Below the pieces are notes generated by a model. It made no database searches, had not been told where the DNA came from, and saw nothing but the letters and a program-made list of their open reading frames with translations. This document shows positions 16,101-28,403 of a DNA stretch of 64,000 bases, in pieces. Position 1 is the stretch's first letter, and each line of letters starts with the position of its first letter. Position numbers and translations under genes: made by a program. The stretch covers positions 385,489 to 449,488 of the forward strand of contig JAQFVV010000273.1 in NCBI GenBank assembly GCA_028023455.1, in the 5' to 3' direction. This stretch comes from Epiperipatus broadwayi. Lineage: Eukaryota > Onychophora > Udeonychophora > Euonychophora > Peripatidae.

Positions 16101-19100
16101 TGTATTTGGAAATTTAAATAATCATCTATACTATCTCTGAGAAAATCAAAATAATTGAGAAGATCTATTTGTAGTTGCTTGTCAAGTTATAAACTTACTA
16201 ATCAAATTATATATTCTTGAAGTTATAAAAATTTACATTTAAATACGTCATGTAGTTGGTCATTGATTAAAAAGTAGGATGAAGTAGGTAAAGGTAATAG
16301 ATAAAGGTAATGTTATGTATTATGCTTGGTTATAGTATACTTTTAATAATTACTAAAACTGTCAACAGGCAAAGATTTATCTTACATATATATTTAAAAA
16401 ATAAAACACTTATTTATAAAGTCAAGGCATGCAAAATAATTAAAAACTATATTATTATTTATATCTTAATGAAAATCATCGTTATGAATACAATTATTTA
16501 TAATCGCCTTAAAACTTAAAAAATCTTGTCATTTATTATTGTATTGTATTACAGATTAATAATAACTGGCTCTATTCCAAGAATCAGAATTATTTATCTG
16601 AACGAGATAAAGAAAACAATATACAGTTTCAATCAAAAGCACTAACAGGAATGGATATTTAAAAAAGCATTAAAATTAATATTTCTTGAATGTCTCTAGA
16701 TGTCACTACCTAAACAATTTTGATTATTTTTGGTCAAATTATCGTGCCGAATGATTTGTTTTAATTTGATTGCCAAAATAATTTCATTATGAAATAATGG
16801 TTGGCTATTAAAACTAAATGTATTTTATAATGTTTAAACTTCTCCCAAAAAACAATAATTGAAAAGTTTAGAAAGTAATGAGTCAGTTAATCAAAATTTG
16901 AATCAGCGAATTTTTGAAACTAAAGGCTAAAAAATATTATTATTTAGAATAAAATTATAAACTGAGCTTCTTTTCCAATTTATTAAGAAAGAAACAGAAT
17001 ATTTAAAAATATTTCCAGATAAGAAACTATATATGAATCACAGTTACAACTGGGAGATGATAAATTTGATGACTAAATATATATTTTTTTCTTAAACATG
17101 CTCTTATCTAAAATCACTACATTTCAAATACTTTTATTCACTGAACAAGCACGAATACAACCAAGGCAATTACAGTTATGAACTTACATGACGTGTTTCA
17201 TAGTTTGAGATAATACATTAAAAGAAATTTAAAAATAGATACATGGGGTTTATATAAACAAACATTACATATTGAGGGTGTCGAGGGGTTTTATTATAAA
17301 CATTGAGGACAAAAACAGCATTGTTAAGTAATAAATAGAAAATAAACATGGATAATCCTATTAGGTAAGAATCATTCCAGCAATTGAGTAAATATGACAT
17401 ACAGTTTGGAAATACATATAGCGTTTCCCAATTTAGCAGGATACATTAAATAAAATTGAAAGTAATCACTAATTGATATTAGCATCAAAAATTATGTAAT
17501 TAGGTATAAATCATAGCTATGATCAAATGATAATATAACCAATTACACAAAAGTTTTTTGCCCCTTTTTATTACTCTTACCGTAACTAGTTTATAATTTT
17601 TTCTAATTATAATTTAAAAAATAAAAATAAAGTGGCAATTGCAAACAAACTGTTACAAGTTGTTGGTATAGTATTATTTTTCCATAGAACTTCACTATTT
17701 AGCTTTTTAAACGTGACTTGGAAAAAAAAGTAATACAAACATATATACGTATTCCGAAATGCACCAACTTAAACATTCATTCATGTTAAAAAATTATAAA
17801 AACTGTACTTAAGTTTTATACAAGACTAATTGCGACTAAAATAAAAATAAAATAAAGCAATCTCTTTATTAATATTTTAATGTATTGTAGAGGTCCAAAA
17901 TGTATAGCTCACCCGTAAATCACCGAAGGTCAATTTGCGTGGGATCTTCACATTTCGATATTACAAGATTAAACTTTTCTTTTTATAGCCTTCTAAGATG
18001 AGTTAGACAATGAAACCCTAACACATTCTAAACGAATTATTGATTTTAGAGTCATGATAAATATCGATGATAATGAGACTACAATTTTACAACATAATTA
18101 GAATATCATAAATTGACTGCCCTCACAAGTTTTAAAACAAGTTGATATGATTAACAATTGATTAATTTCATATACAGATATAAAACTTACTGCATATACC
18201 AACAATCACACTATTTATTATTACAGTTTTAAGATTTAATAAACCTACAATTTCAGGATAAGCTGTATTTATTAACTGTTTAAAGAACTGGGTTATTGTA
18301 AATAGTTTCAGGTTGTAATACAGGTAGTTAAGTGAATTCTATATGGGAACATGTAAGAAGCAACATCTGTGTCACATTATTTATGGATAAATTAATACAT
18401 GTAACCTGGAATATAATGCACAATAAATTTATTTGTCTATCACGTTCCATTGTAAAATTACTAAGCATAAAAGTTAGAGTCACCAAACAGTATTTTCCAA
18501 GACATGTTCAAAACACAAAACATATAATATATGGTAGAAATTTCCATCTGCTCCACTCCACTGCTCTAAGATGATGATTCCATGGGCTTGACAATCTTAA
18601 TGGTGTCACAATCATTTATGAATAATAAAAACACATACAAAAAAATTTCATATATAAATAAAACAACATGAAATACAGTTACAGCAATTTACTTATATCA
18701 ATATTCCTAAATGATCATTCCCCAAATCTGGAGAAGAATTAGCTGGACATGTAAATTATTAAAAAATAATTAAAAAAGTAATCTTAATTTATTTTGTCTT
18801 TAACTATTTTCTCAAATACTAAGACTTTATAAGCATGACCAGAAATTTCACTAATAAGCTAATTGCTTTTTATAAAAAAAAAAATATTCTTCTTTTAAAT
18901 TTACATGCCTCAATTGTGGCTGATTTTAAATAAAGCAAAATAGCAATATTTTGTCACACTAGTTTATAAACAGATTTACAATGTCAATAATAACAGTAAT
19001 TTATAAAAATACTTCCATGATAATGCAGATAAAATCTTAATGATAGTACTATAATAATATATTTTAAAGTTCATACTCATTACATTTTATCTCTAAGAGT

Positions 19101-19482
19101 TCAAGAGTGTACTTCAGGTCTTGGTATACTTTTAGAAGACTTTTTTCAACTATAGCTATATCAGTGATGGGTTTTAATCAGGTAGTATTGGATAGTAGTT
19201 TATATGATGAATGATTGCTGGTTTCTGCCTATGACAATAGACACTAAAAATTTAGGCATTGTTTTTTACATTATCTGATGACTCATTTCTATATTTCTCT
19301 ATGGATCTTTGGTCTGTACTCTACTGATTGGTAAGATTAAAGTAGATTGCATCTTTTCTACTCTTCTATTGTATTTTTCAGTACAAAGCACAAAAAGTAT
19401 ATTGAAAGCATCATCAAAAAATAATCAGCAGCAATAATGAGTCAGCAGTAATCAACAATATTTTAGCAATCAAAGTAAATAA
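16100..19482. other. Unassigned AT-rich DNA
   Basis: More than 3 kb with no recognised gene or repeat family. Open frames here (for example 16310-16519, 17218-17400, 18332-18574) have no family resemblance and look like chance frames in AT-rich sequence. Confidence 0.4.
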
Positions 19483-19635
19483 TCACAACAAATTATAACC
19501 ACTATTTGTAGGTCCTAGAATTGTCTTATCAGAAAAATCAAATTCATCATCTGTCATTTCAATCCAGTGATCTATTGGTGGAAGATAGATCTTGAATTTT
19601 ATTTTGGTCTGTGGCTTATTTGTCCAATCATAACA
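19483..19635 (-). other. Protein-like 50-codon segment, possible old exon or retrocopy
   Basis: The minus strand reads 50 codons ending in TGA, beginning CYDWTNKPQTKIKF and containing IYLPPIDHWIEMTDDEFDFS and GPTNSGYNLL. Composition (Trp, Pro, His, Asp well spaced) is far more protein-like than chance frames nearby. An in-frame TAA lies directly upstream, and the nearest AG acceptor (just before that TAA) does not open the frame, so an intact splice structure is not visible. I do not recognise the protein. It could be a decayed terminal exon, a retrocopy or a transposon piece. Confidence 0.35.
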
Positions 19636-21299
19636 TTACTAAAATTTTACTTTTAAAAGAGATTACCAGATTAAATTATATCAAATGTTTCTATTCTTAA
19701 TTAATATATCTGTATATAAAAATTTTAATTGTATTTTCTAAGATAATGTCACTACCACTACAATTGTCAATAAAAAAGCATAATTTATTTTTACATACTT
19801 TTAAAATAAAGTTATAATTAATCATATTGTAAACATCTATTTGTGCATGTAAATGCTATATATAGTTTTTACTTTCAAAATTAATACTTTATTTACACTT
19901 TAAAGTAGATACTAGAGAAATCAATAACAGCATAAAATTTGGTCAATTACAAAGTTTCAATGAATACATATAATGCAAACTATGTATATAGAGAAATCAA
20001 AAGATTTATTAGATCAATACCATAGTGTCAAGAGCTACATAGAAAAATTATGATGAGCAAATTAATGGAAGTATGAAAGAAAAATAAATAAATAAATAAA
20101 AACAAAATTAATATGCAAACAAATTTTTATTTAATCCACTATATTTAATTACATTTTTTTCAATTTCACGATAGGCTAATTTAAATAATTATATTTACTT
20201 ATCTTAATCTAAATCAAAGATTTACTTTTATATTACAATATAAATACATAATCAAGTTTTTAATGATTGCTTTATTGTTATCCTTCTGATCAATGTCATC
20301 ATTATAACCATTATTGATTTATCCCTAAAAATATTAAAGTAATTTTACTATAGCAATAATACAATATGTTCTATGATGAAACCACACATCTTATTTACAC
20401 CTATAGTCAGAATGTATATAAATAAAATCACCCCCCTCCAAAAACAAAAGTGTTTACATACAAAAAAACATGATAATGAATATGTATTTTTATAAATAAT
20501 TTGAATAATAAAATAATGAATTATGTTTCATGAGTTTCAATGTTTTCTTATATTCAAGGTCAATAGCTATATTATTAAACTATTTTGCAAGAACTGTGGA
20601 TAGGTAATTAGAAAAGGAAACTTGAAATATGTTGGGGCACAATTATCCTGGTCAGGATTCATTGTTTATGCTTTATAATACTATCACAGTTATTTTTTAT
20701 AGCAGAAAAGACAGAAGAAAATGAATTGGAATAATGTTATTTCATTATAATTTCATATGGTTATAATTTTTTAGGTAATGGAAAATATTCTGTTTTAATT
20801 ATAAAATATAGTTTAATAATAATCAGGTTAAATTAATCATCATATGGACAGAATTTATTATACCAAAATGAAATTGTTTAGAATTTTATTAATTATAAAA
20901 AGATGCATTTGAAATAAGATTAATATAAAGGTAGTGATTGGTATTATTTCTAATAATCTCAATTATTTAAATATTAGATTAAGAATTATAAAAATGTAAT
21001 AAAATCAAGCATTTAATTATATATTATATAAGCAAATTTTAATTAAAAATAAAATATTTAAAAACACCAATATAAAAATTTAAACCATAATTTATATTTG
21101 TGAGTACATAACGATAATTTAATGGTTACAAAAAGACACCACTCTAAATATATAATTAATATTAAAAAGAATCCACATAAAAAGAGAAAATATCCCTAAC
21201 AAAAAAAATTTAATTAAAACAAAATAAATTTAAAATAAATAAATAAATTTCAATGTAATTTCTTGAAGAAAATTGTTTTAAAGTAATAATGGAGGTAAT
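19636..21299. other. Unassigned AT-rich DNA
   Basis: No motif recognised; very low GC with many poly-A and poly-T runs. Confidence 0.4.
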
Positions 21300-21599
21300 G
21301 TTCAGTTAGCTATACTGTGCCACTAGGTGATGCTGCAGTAGTAATTAAGAACCATACAAGTGATAAAATTTCTATTAAAGAATGGAAGAAATCAATGTAA
21401 AATACAAATTACAAAAACAGAATATAGTGAAAATACATAAAATAAAAACTGAAGAAGAAAAGTGCTGGTCATATTATATTGTTTAATTTGGGAAACAGTT
21501 TATAGATTGAAATAAAATATTTTTTTATTTTTATATCAAAAGGAAGCAAGTTTGGGAGAATGTATAAAGTATTACCTTTTAGTAGACTTAAAAATAAGA

Positions 21600-22300
21600 T
21601 TATGTTAAAAATTATTTAGCACCAATTACAGCCTATGTACAAGATGGTTTCAGTAAAATTAAAGAAACAAATATTATTGCTCATATATATTGGATAATAG
21701 AAAATCTATAGAATAACAGCAAGAAAGCTACATGTTTTATGGATTATAATAATACTGAGTTTGAATATAAGGTCCTCAGATAAATTCTAGTTTTGGCACT
21801 TTTGGCATTTAAATTTCAGATAAACTATCAAAAAAATCCATCTGTTAGACTAGAAACTTCAGGTAGAATATGATGAATCAGATTGATTTCACATTATTAA
21901 AATAGTTATGCTCTGAATATATAATGAGAAAAGTTAGTTTGGATGAAGACAAATATGGGTTTAGAATTGGTCTTGGAAACATAAGCAACTTTAGAATTTG
22001 CTGAAGATGCAAAATTTATTACTGTAAATAAACAAACGAACAGGTTTTATTAAATTAAATGATGGGATTATAGCTTACAAATTATATATAGTGATAAGAT
22101 AAAAGTGGCGAGCATTAAAATGAAAAGTGTGGAAAAGTTGTTCTGATATAAGAATCTATCTTTAGTAACTAAAATTAAAATTGTTTAGTTATGGTAATCC
22201 CTGTGAGTGCAACTTTAAAAACAAGTTAGACACTGTGAAAGATTGATCAAGTTATTGATGCCTTAAACTATGATGAAGATAAACCTTTTGAGATTACTTT
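21600..22300 (+). pseudogene. Heavily decayed LINE reverse transcriptase
   Basis: Short motif fragments in LINE order: HIYWIIENL then KATCFMDYNNTEF (21680-21765; compare the FIDYxKAFD motif), LEFAEDAKFI (about 21990-22020; compare LRFADDxxLI), and SLVTKIKIV (about 22160-22185). The wording matches RTE/BovB-type RT. Stops and shifts occur every few dozen bases. Confidence 0.5.
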
Positions 22301-23034
22301 TGAAAGCAAAAAAAGATTATTAAGCATTGTTTGATCAGGGTAAAACTATCTTATCATATTAAGAGATGATCTAGTTAATTAGAAAAGTGTTTAATGTTTG
22401 GAATAGCTGATAGTGAAAGAAGTTAGATTAGCCTAGAGGTCTAATACTGGACTACATTATTACAAAAATGAGTGTGCTTTTAAAAAAGCAAACCTATAAT
22501 AGGTTATTCTGAAGAAATGCTATTCATATGATGCACAAGGAGTCTATTGACTTGTCAACATCTTATAAATAATAGTATAGTGTCTGTTTTGTATTTGGAA
22601 ATGTATAAAATTTGCCATTAATTACTTTTTCTGAAATGGGAAATTGAGTTTTAAGTGAACAAATTTATAGTGACAATTTTTTTTCTTAATGTCTTAACAA
22701 GTAAATTATTTTTAATTTCTTCAAAAGCTTCAAAATGTGAATGTACTTTTTGCCTATTGTCAAATTGTCCACCATGTATTCATCTGCGTAAAAAAAATCC
22801 ATATTAACACCATCAAAAATTAAAATAATCCCAACAAATTGTATGTCTAGCACTACAAAATAATTAATACAACATAATAAAATTAAGAAGTTATTTCAAA
22901 AAACTAGTTCAGTTACATTTTAATTAAATTTGTCTGCCCAAGCAAAAATATTTTTTATGTGAAAGGTCTATTACAACACATTTTAAATTTGCAACTTTTA
23001 ATATGATGCATTTTACATTTTTTCTCTTTACCCA

Positions 23035-23745
23035 CCATTGTCCATGAGGCCTATATTTTGTAAGTATTTTTTTAATAATTTTAAAATTTGTGACTTATGA
23101 TCTGATTTGAGATTTTTTGTTTATGTTTTAATATGTCATGACCCAATTGATTATATTTTTAAAGTGACAAGTCTATGGCCTACAGTGTCTACTTTTTTGA
23201 AGTATTTTTTTAATAATTGTAAAATAATAATTTTAAAATATGCAAGTTATGATCAAATATGTTTTTTCTTTTGTTTACAAATCAAATTTATAAATTTGTG
23301 TTTTGTGTGTGTGAGTGTGTGTTGTATTTCATTTCACCAACTTGGATGTTATAAATTGGATTTAAAAATTTGTGGTGGTTGTGGGGGGGGGGTTGTGTTT
23401 TATGTATTTCAGTTATTTTTATACATTTTTTGTACTTGAATAATTTTTGAGCAATGTATTTTCTATTTTACTTGTTTTGACTGATTTCTGTTTTTGTACT
23501 TTACTTATTTTTGCCCAAACTTTTCAATACAAATTTTCAATTTGGATGTTAAGAATCCAGTTTAGAAATTTTTGGAAGGTGTGTGTTTTATATTTCACTT
23601 GTTTGACCAATTTCTGTTTTGGTATTTTGTATTTTACTTGCTTTTCAGCAATTTCTTCATTGAGAGAGGGGGTGTTTTCTATTTTACTTGTTTTAATCGA
23701 TTTTAGTTTTTGTATTTTACTTGTTTTTGATCAAGTTCTTAAATA
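23035..23745. repeat. Degenerate tandem repeat array
   Basis: Recurring blocks such as AAGTATTTTTTTAATAATT (twice, about 23060 and 23200), TTGGATGTTA (about 23341 and 23541) and TATTTTACTTG (four or more times, 23460-23725) indicate an old minisatellite with unequal units. The overlapping open frames 23107-23439 and 23447-23794 are repeat artefacts. Confidence 0.55.
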
Positions 23746-23817
23746 TAACCTTATCACTTATATGGTTCTTTATGAGTATTGCAGCATCACCTAGTGGTAT
23801 TGTACAGCTAAGTGAAC

Positions 23818-25791
23818 AGTAACATATTAGATAATGAATTAAATTTATTTTAAAAACTGAATAAAGTTATATATAATTTATTACATGTTTTAAACATTGT
23901 TTTGTTAAAAAAGATTTTCAGACTGACATTTCATGCTCCAGATATTCACTCTATCTCATACAACTAATACATATTACCACACACATGTAAAAAAATAAAT
24001 AATTTCCAATATAGATATTTTGTGCTCCACAATATTGGCGATTTTTTTCACATATATGTGGTCATGTGAATCAGTTGTATGAAATATAGAGGAGAGTAGA
24101 ATAAAGATTAAAAAACTGTATTTAAATCCCCTATGTTACATCTAAATTTGAATTATACAAAGCATAATTGCATTCACATATTAAACATTGTTTTAAAAAG
24201 TAAATAAAAAAATGTATTTATTACTTACATTTATTTGATTACAAAATAATTTATTGATAACTAAAACAATTATCATTTCTTAACAAATAACATTATTATA
24301 ATAAAATTTTGTACACTTGTTATGATTTAGAAACTGTGAACAAGCATAAAACATGACCAGATATGAAATTCAGTGACATTCTTATTGTACAAACTTTGAA
24401 AAAAAAATGCTGCTTTTATATTTTATATATAAATAAATATCAGTAATAAATAAACATGACCCTTTTTATAATAATTTTACTTTTTACGAAAATAATTTTA
24501 TTTTTAAAAAATGCAATTGCTATATCAACTAGGTGGGATTTAATCATTTTTAGACAAAAGAGGCTCTTTTTTTTTAATTTTCATTTATTTCTAAAAGAAA
24601 AAACAATGTTTTTTGTGACTTTTATATGTAGTACATAATTGCAAATAAGTGACTATTACAAATACACAAAATGTTTAAATTCAACTTTTTTAATAAAAAT
24701 ATGACAAATACCAAAATATTTGACATATTTTTGAGTACATTAAAATAATTAATTAACATAAATGTGATGATATATGTAAGGCTATCACCATGTATTTATT
24801 TTTTCATACATTTCAAAAGTAACATTTTAGAATTCCAATTTTACATTTTCCTTAGACATATTCTAGAAAATTTGTGTAGTAGAAGAACTACCAACCATTA
24901 TGTGTGTAACAGCTCCCCAAAATATATTGTGTTAATAATTAATTAGATTATATTAGTTTTTATTCTATGATTCTTTCTATGAATTGATTACATTTATCTG
25001 TTAGATTTTTTCAATCACTACTTGTCAAAATTACTTTCAAAACGTTGGGACTTCTCCTGCACTCATTGCCAGTTAATTTATCAAAATTATTAATACCCCC
25101 ATACACTTTGTGGCAAGCAGTCTGCACTTTTAAAATGAACATCAAAATTATTTCTAGTATTGTTCTCTGAAATATATGTGGCTAGGTACATTAACAAGAT
25201 AAATTTTATTTTCTAAGTGCAACATCTTCTGACACCTTGTCTTAAATTCATAAACTCATAGAAGTCTGACCACCTGAAATTTCAATCTACATGGAGCTTT
25301 TTTCAACTAACCAAAAATAAAATACAACTACAAAATGGATGTAAAGCTACTGCTTCAATTACTTTTCAAAAAGTAAAAATAATAAATTCATGAACATTAA
25401 TGACAAAAAAACTTTTATATACTTTAAATAAGCCATGTGTGGTTATAATTGTGTTCATTATGTATAGTATATGCACAATTTAACAGTAATCTTAGATTAA
25501 AATGTACTATTTACTCTTTATTTTATGTATATTTAATTTTATAAATATCATTTATACATGTTTTATTATTTTGTTAGAGTATAAATTAAATTAAATTTTA
25601 TTATGTTTAAAAAAATAATTATTGAATAAATTCTTTTTTTTTATTAAGAGTTTTGACAATTATTAATGAAGTCTTAATTCTGAGTGAGTTGATTAAAATT
25701 GTAAAGTTATTTAATCATCTCTTCTCCTATTTGTGAATATTTAAATCTAAATATTTTTAAGCTCTCTAGGTGGTGCCTAGATGGATATTCA
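23818..25791. other. Unassigned AT-rich DNA
   Basis: No gene or repeat family recognised. An imperfect inverted pair lies at about 23960-24090: ATATTCACTCTATCTCATACAAC with a near complement around GTTGTATGAAATATAGAG. Confidence 0.4.
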
Positions 25792-25847
25792 CTGCTACAT
25801 CATTATGCAAGTATTTTTTCTGCTACATCATTATGCAAGTATTTTTA
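25792..25847 (+). repeat. 28-bp tandem duplication at LINE 5' end
   Basis: Two adjacent, nearly identical 28-bp units (25792-25819, 25820-25847), each containing GCTACATCATTATGCAAGTA. They lie about 160 bp upstream of LINE ORF1. Monomer duplications are common in LINE 5' untranslated regions. Confidence 0.85.
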
Positions 25848-26010
25848 TTTTTGGTATAAAAAAACTTTATTATTAGTGTTATTGAGTGTTGTGTAACTTA
25901 AGATAAATAACTCATTTTGCTTTGAAGTGAATTTTTTTATTTATAATTATTAAATTTATGCTGTTAATTCAATTAATCTTTCATTGCAAGAGGCTTAATT
26001 ACTGTCCAAC

Positions 26011-28371
26011 ATGGATGTTCAATGTGTCAGCAAAAATTTTGACAAACTAAGCGAAAGTAAGAATCATACTACAACTCTCAATAAAAAAGAGTGTGTGCAG
26101 GCTCCAAAACCAGTTAGTATTGTTTCAAACGGCCCAAATGTTAACAAAAATGCACAGGAAAAACAAAAAAACCCAAAAGGGAAAACTTATCTTAAGAGCA
26201 AAAAATTTGCTATTGGGAAAAATAATCGCAAAACCAGAAGTGAGGACATCAACACCAAAAAAGTCATGGGAATACGCATGCAAAGAAAATGAAGCTGACA
26301 GTTTTGAAGATAAAGGCCTGCTGAAGGTTACTTCAAAAAATCAGCAAGATCCAACCAGGAACAAAGAAGCTATACATCCTGTTGTAGAACAAAACTCAAC
26401 TAAAGTGCTAAATCCAAATTTATCTAAATTGCTAACTGGGCAAAAACCGCTCAAGAGACAGCACTAAACCGGAAATGACTGATTTTAAGGCAAAACAAGA
26501 TGATTTCAGCCAAAACACTGTGGGTTTTCAACAAGAAATGATTAAGACAGCTAATCTAAATAAAATTCTTGAGGGATCAAATAATAAAATACCACGAAAA
26601 GATTATAAAAAAACTAAAAAGAATCAAAACGAAATTAACACTTATTACCAAACTTCCCAAAATCAAGGCAAAGTTAAAGCAATATTTCAGGCAGGTGATA
26701 AAGAGACTGGTAGTGGACACAGTAAGCACACTCAACATACAGCATAGGGAGAAAGTGCTGTGAATGTTTCAGTAAAAAACATGAATAACACCAATGTTTA
26801 TGCAGGTACATCATATGCTGATAAGGTGAAAAATAGCCAAAGTCAGCCATATCAAACAGTTAAACATAGATTTAAAACACCAGAAAAAAGTGAAGAAATA
26901 AATGATGGAAGCAGCAACAATGCTAAAACACAGTATTTCAACTTCCAGATCTGGATGAGGACCCTCTATTAGGCAAAAATGAGTCTTCTATACTCAATCT
27001 ATCACATGAGAATGAAACACTGGACCCAAAGGATTATGACATGGTGAACTTTGAATTTAATGAAATAATTTTGGTAATCCAGTTTAATTCCTTTTCCAAT
27101 TATAATAATGAGTGCTCATTAATATGCTCATTAATATTATCACAACTAATAAAAAATGCCAACTTTTTCAGTTTCCCGTCAATGAATTTTTCTTACTAGT
27201 GAAAAAGCTCTGCCTGAAGGGTGCCAAGAAACATGTCTACCACCATCCAAATAGCCGCTACTTTGTGTTTGAATTTCATAATGTCCTCCAAAAGGAGTTG
27301 TTCTGAAGAAAGCAAATGTTTCTTGGAGAAAAATATCTAGTTAAGTTTGACTTGTCTCGATCCAAGATGGCCCATGGTACCATCCGTAATTGCTTCATGA
27401 ATTTTGATGGACAGGGCCTGCAAAAGCTACTTGACGCAATGTCATTTCACTATTTGTCAGATGTAGGGTAGGAATAGAACTCTTATCAAATATTGCAGCA
27501 TTTTCCCTCAAACTAGCTCAAGGAGTTCTGCCCACAGAGTTGCCATCAGTACTGGAGGAAAAGAAATGCCCTCTATATTTATCTATCAGGGGAATAAAGC
27601 CACAATGTTTTGAATGTGGTGACCACAACCACCTGGTCAGTAAATGCCCCCAAAAGCTTTGTCCCATATGCAAAATGAGAAATACAAGAATGCACAAGTG
27701 TATGATAGAGGCAGCACATAAGAACACAATACAATGAACCAGGTATGAAAATGATCAATCTGGCAGATCATCCAGGGTTGAAAGAAAAGATCAATCCACA
27801 AGAAGAATGTGCTATAAAGATGAGATAGCTCAAGAAAATGAAGAAATAACATTGATAGAGTTAGAGTCAAACACACCTTGCACATCCAAAGATTTAATGG
27901 ATAAACAGAATAAGACAGTTCCAATGAACAATGAACATGAAATGAGCCAAATAATTACAGAGCAAGCTAATATAATACACCCTAACATCCAATTTGCAGA
28001 GAGAGTTCTAAAGTGTAAGTCTGAAGACCTCCTCACATTGCAATCCAATGAAACTGCAAGCTCGCTATCAGATTCAGATTCTATTGATAGTCTGGAAAGT
28101 CCCACTACGTCCACACCCAAATCACAATAAATGAAATTTGACAAAAAAAATACAAAAGGGAGTCAAAAACTGAAACCATAACACCAACAACTACAAGGAA
28201 AGAGAAACATAATGGGAATAGCGAGCCAACAGCAGATGATCTGGACTGGTGCCTGTTGACAGTTGATCACCAACTAGGCACAATATCACATCCAGATCTT
28301 CAACTTAAATGGGAGAACTCATCATGTTCCAGTGAGCATACTGTCACACCCGATGACCTCCTTTTCGATTA
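26011..28371 (+). pseudogene. LINE ORF1 (gag-like, zinc-knuckle protein)
   Basis: Likely start is ATG at 26011 (MDVQCVSKN). The protein runs through at least four frame changes: Lys/Asn-rich N-terminus, a SYADKVKNS block (about 26811-26837), a region with FEFHNVLQ (about 27265-27290), then the zinc knuckles. The first is CFECGDHNHLVSKC (CX2CX4HX4C, 27608-27649). It is followed by CPICKMRNTRMHKC, a second Cys/His cluster. An acidic, Ser-rich C-terminus follows and ends near 28371. In this family ORF1 binds element RNA. The density of frameshifts shows decay. Confidence 0.7.
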
Positions 28372-28403
28372 ACATGTCTGTCTATGTCATGTGATCACTA
28401 TAA

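Larger units (their letters stand above)
21300..23817. mobile_element. 2.5-kb segment bounded by 67-bp inverted repeats
   Basis: 21300-21366 and 23751-23817 are inverted copies matching at roughly 57 of 67 positions; both contain CCACTAGGTGATGCTGCA. The layout resembles a DNA transposon with terminal inverted repeats, or two oppositely oriented copies of one short repeat. No transposase was seen inside. The interior carries an RTE-like RT relic and a degenerate tandem array. No clear target duplication. Confidence 0.45.

Noticed and set aside
19255-19300. CTGATGA on the plus strand as a hammerhead core
   Set aside because: No GAAA or stem I complement nearby.
23107-23794. Two adjacent 110-115 codon frames rich in Phe and Cys
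   Set aside because: They lie in a degenerate tandem repeat, share repeat-derived phrases and have no family resemblance.
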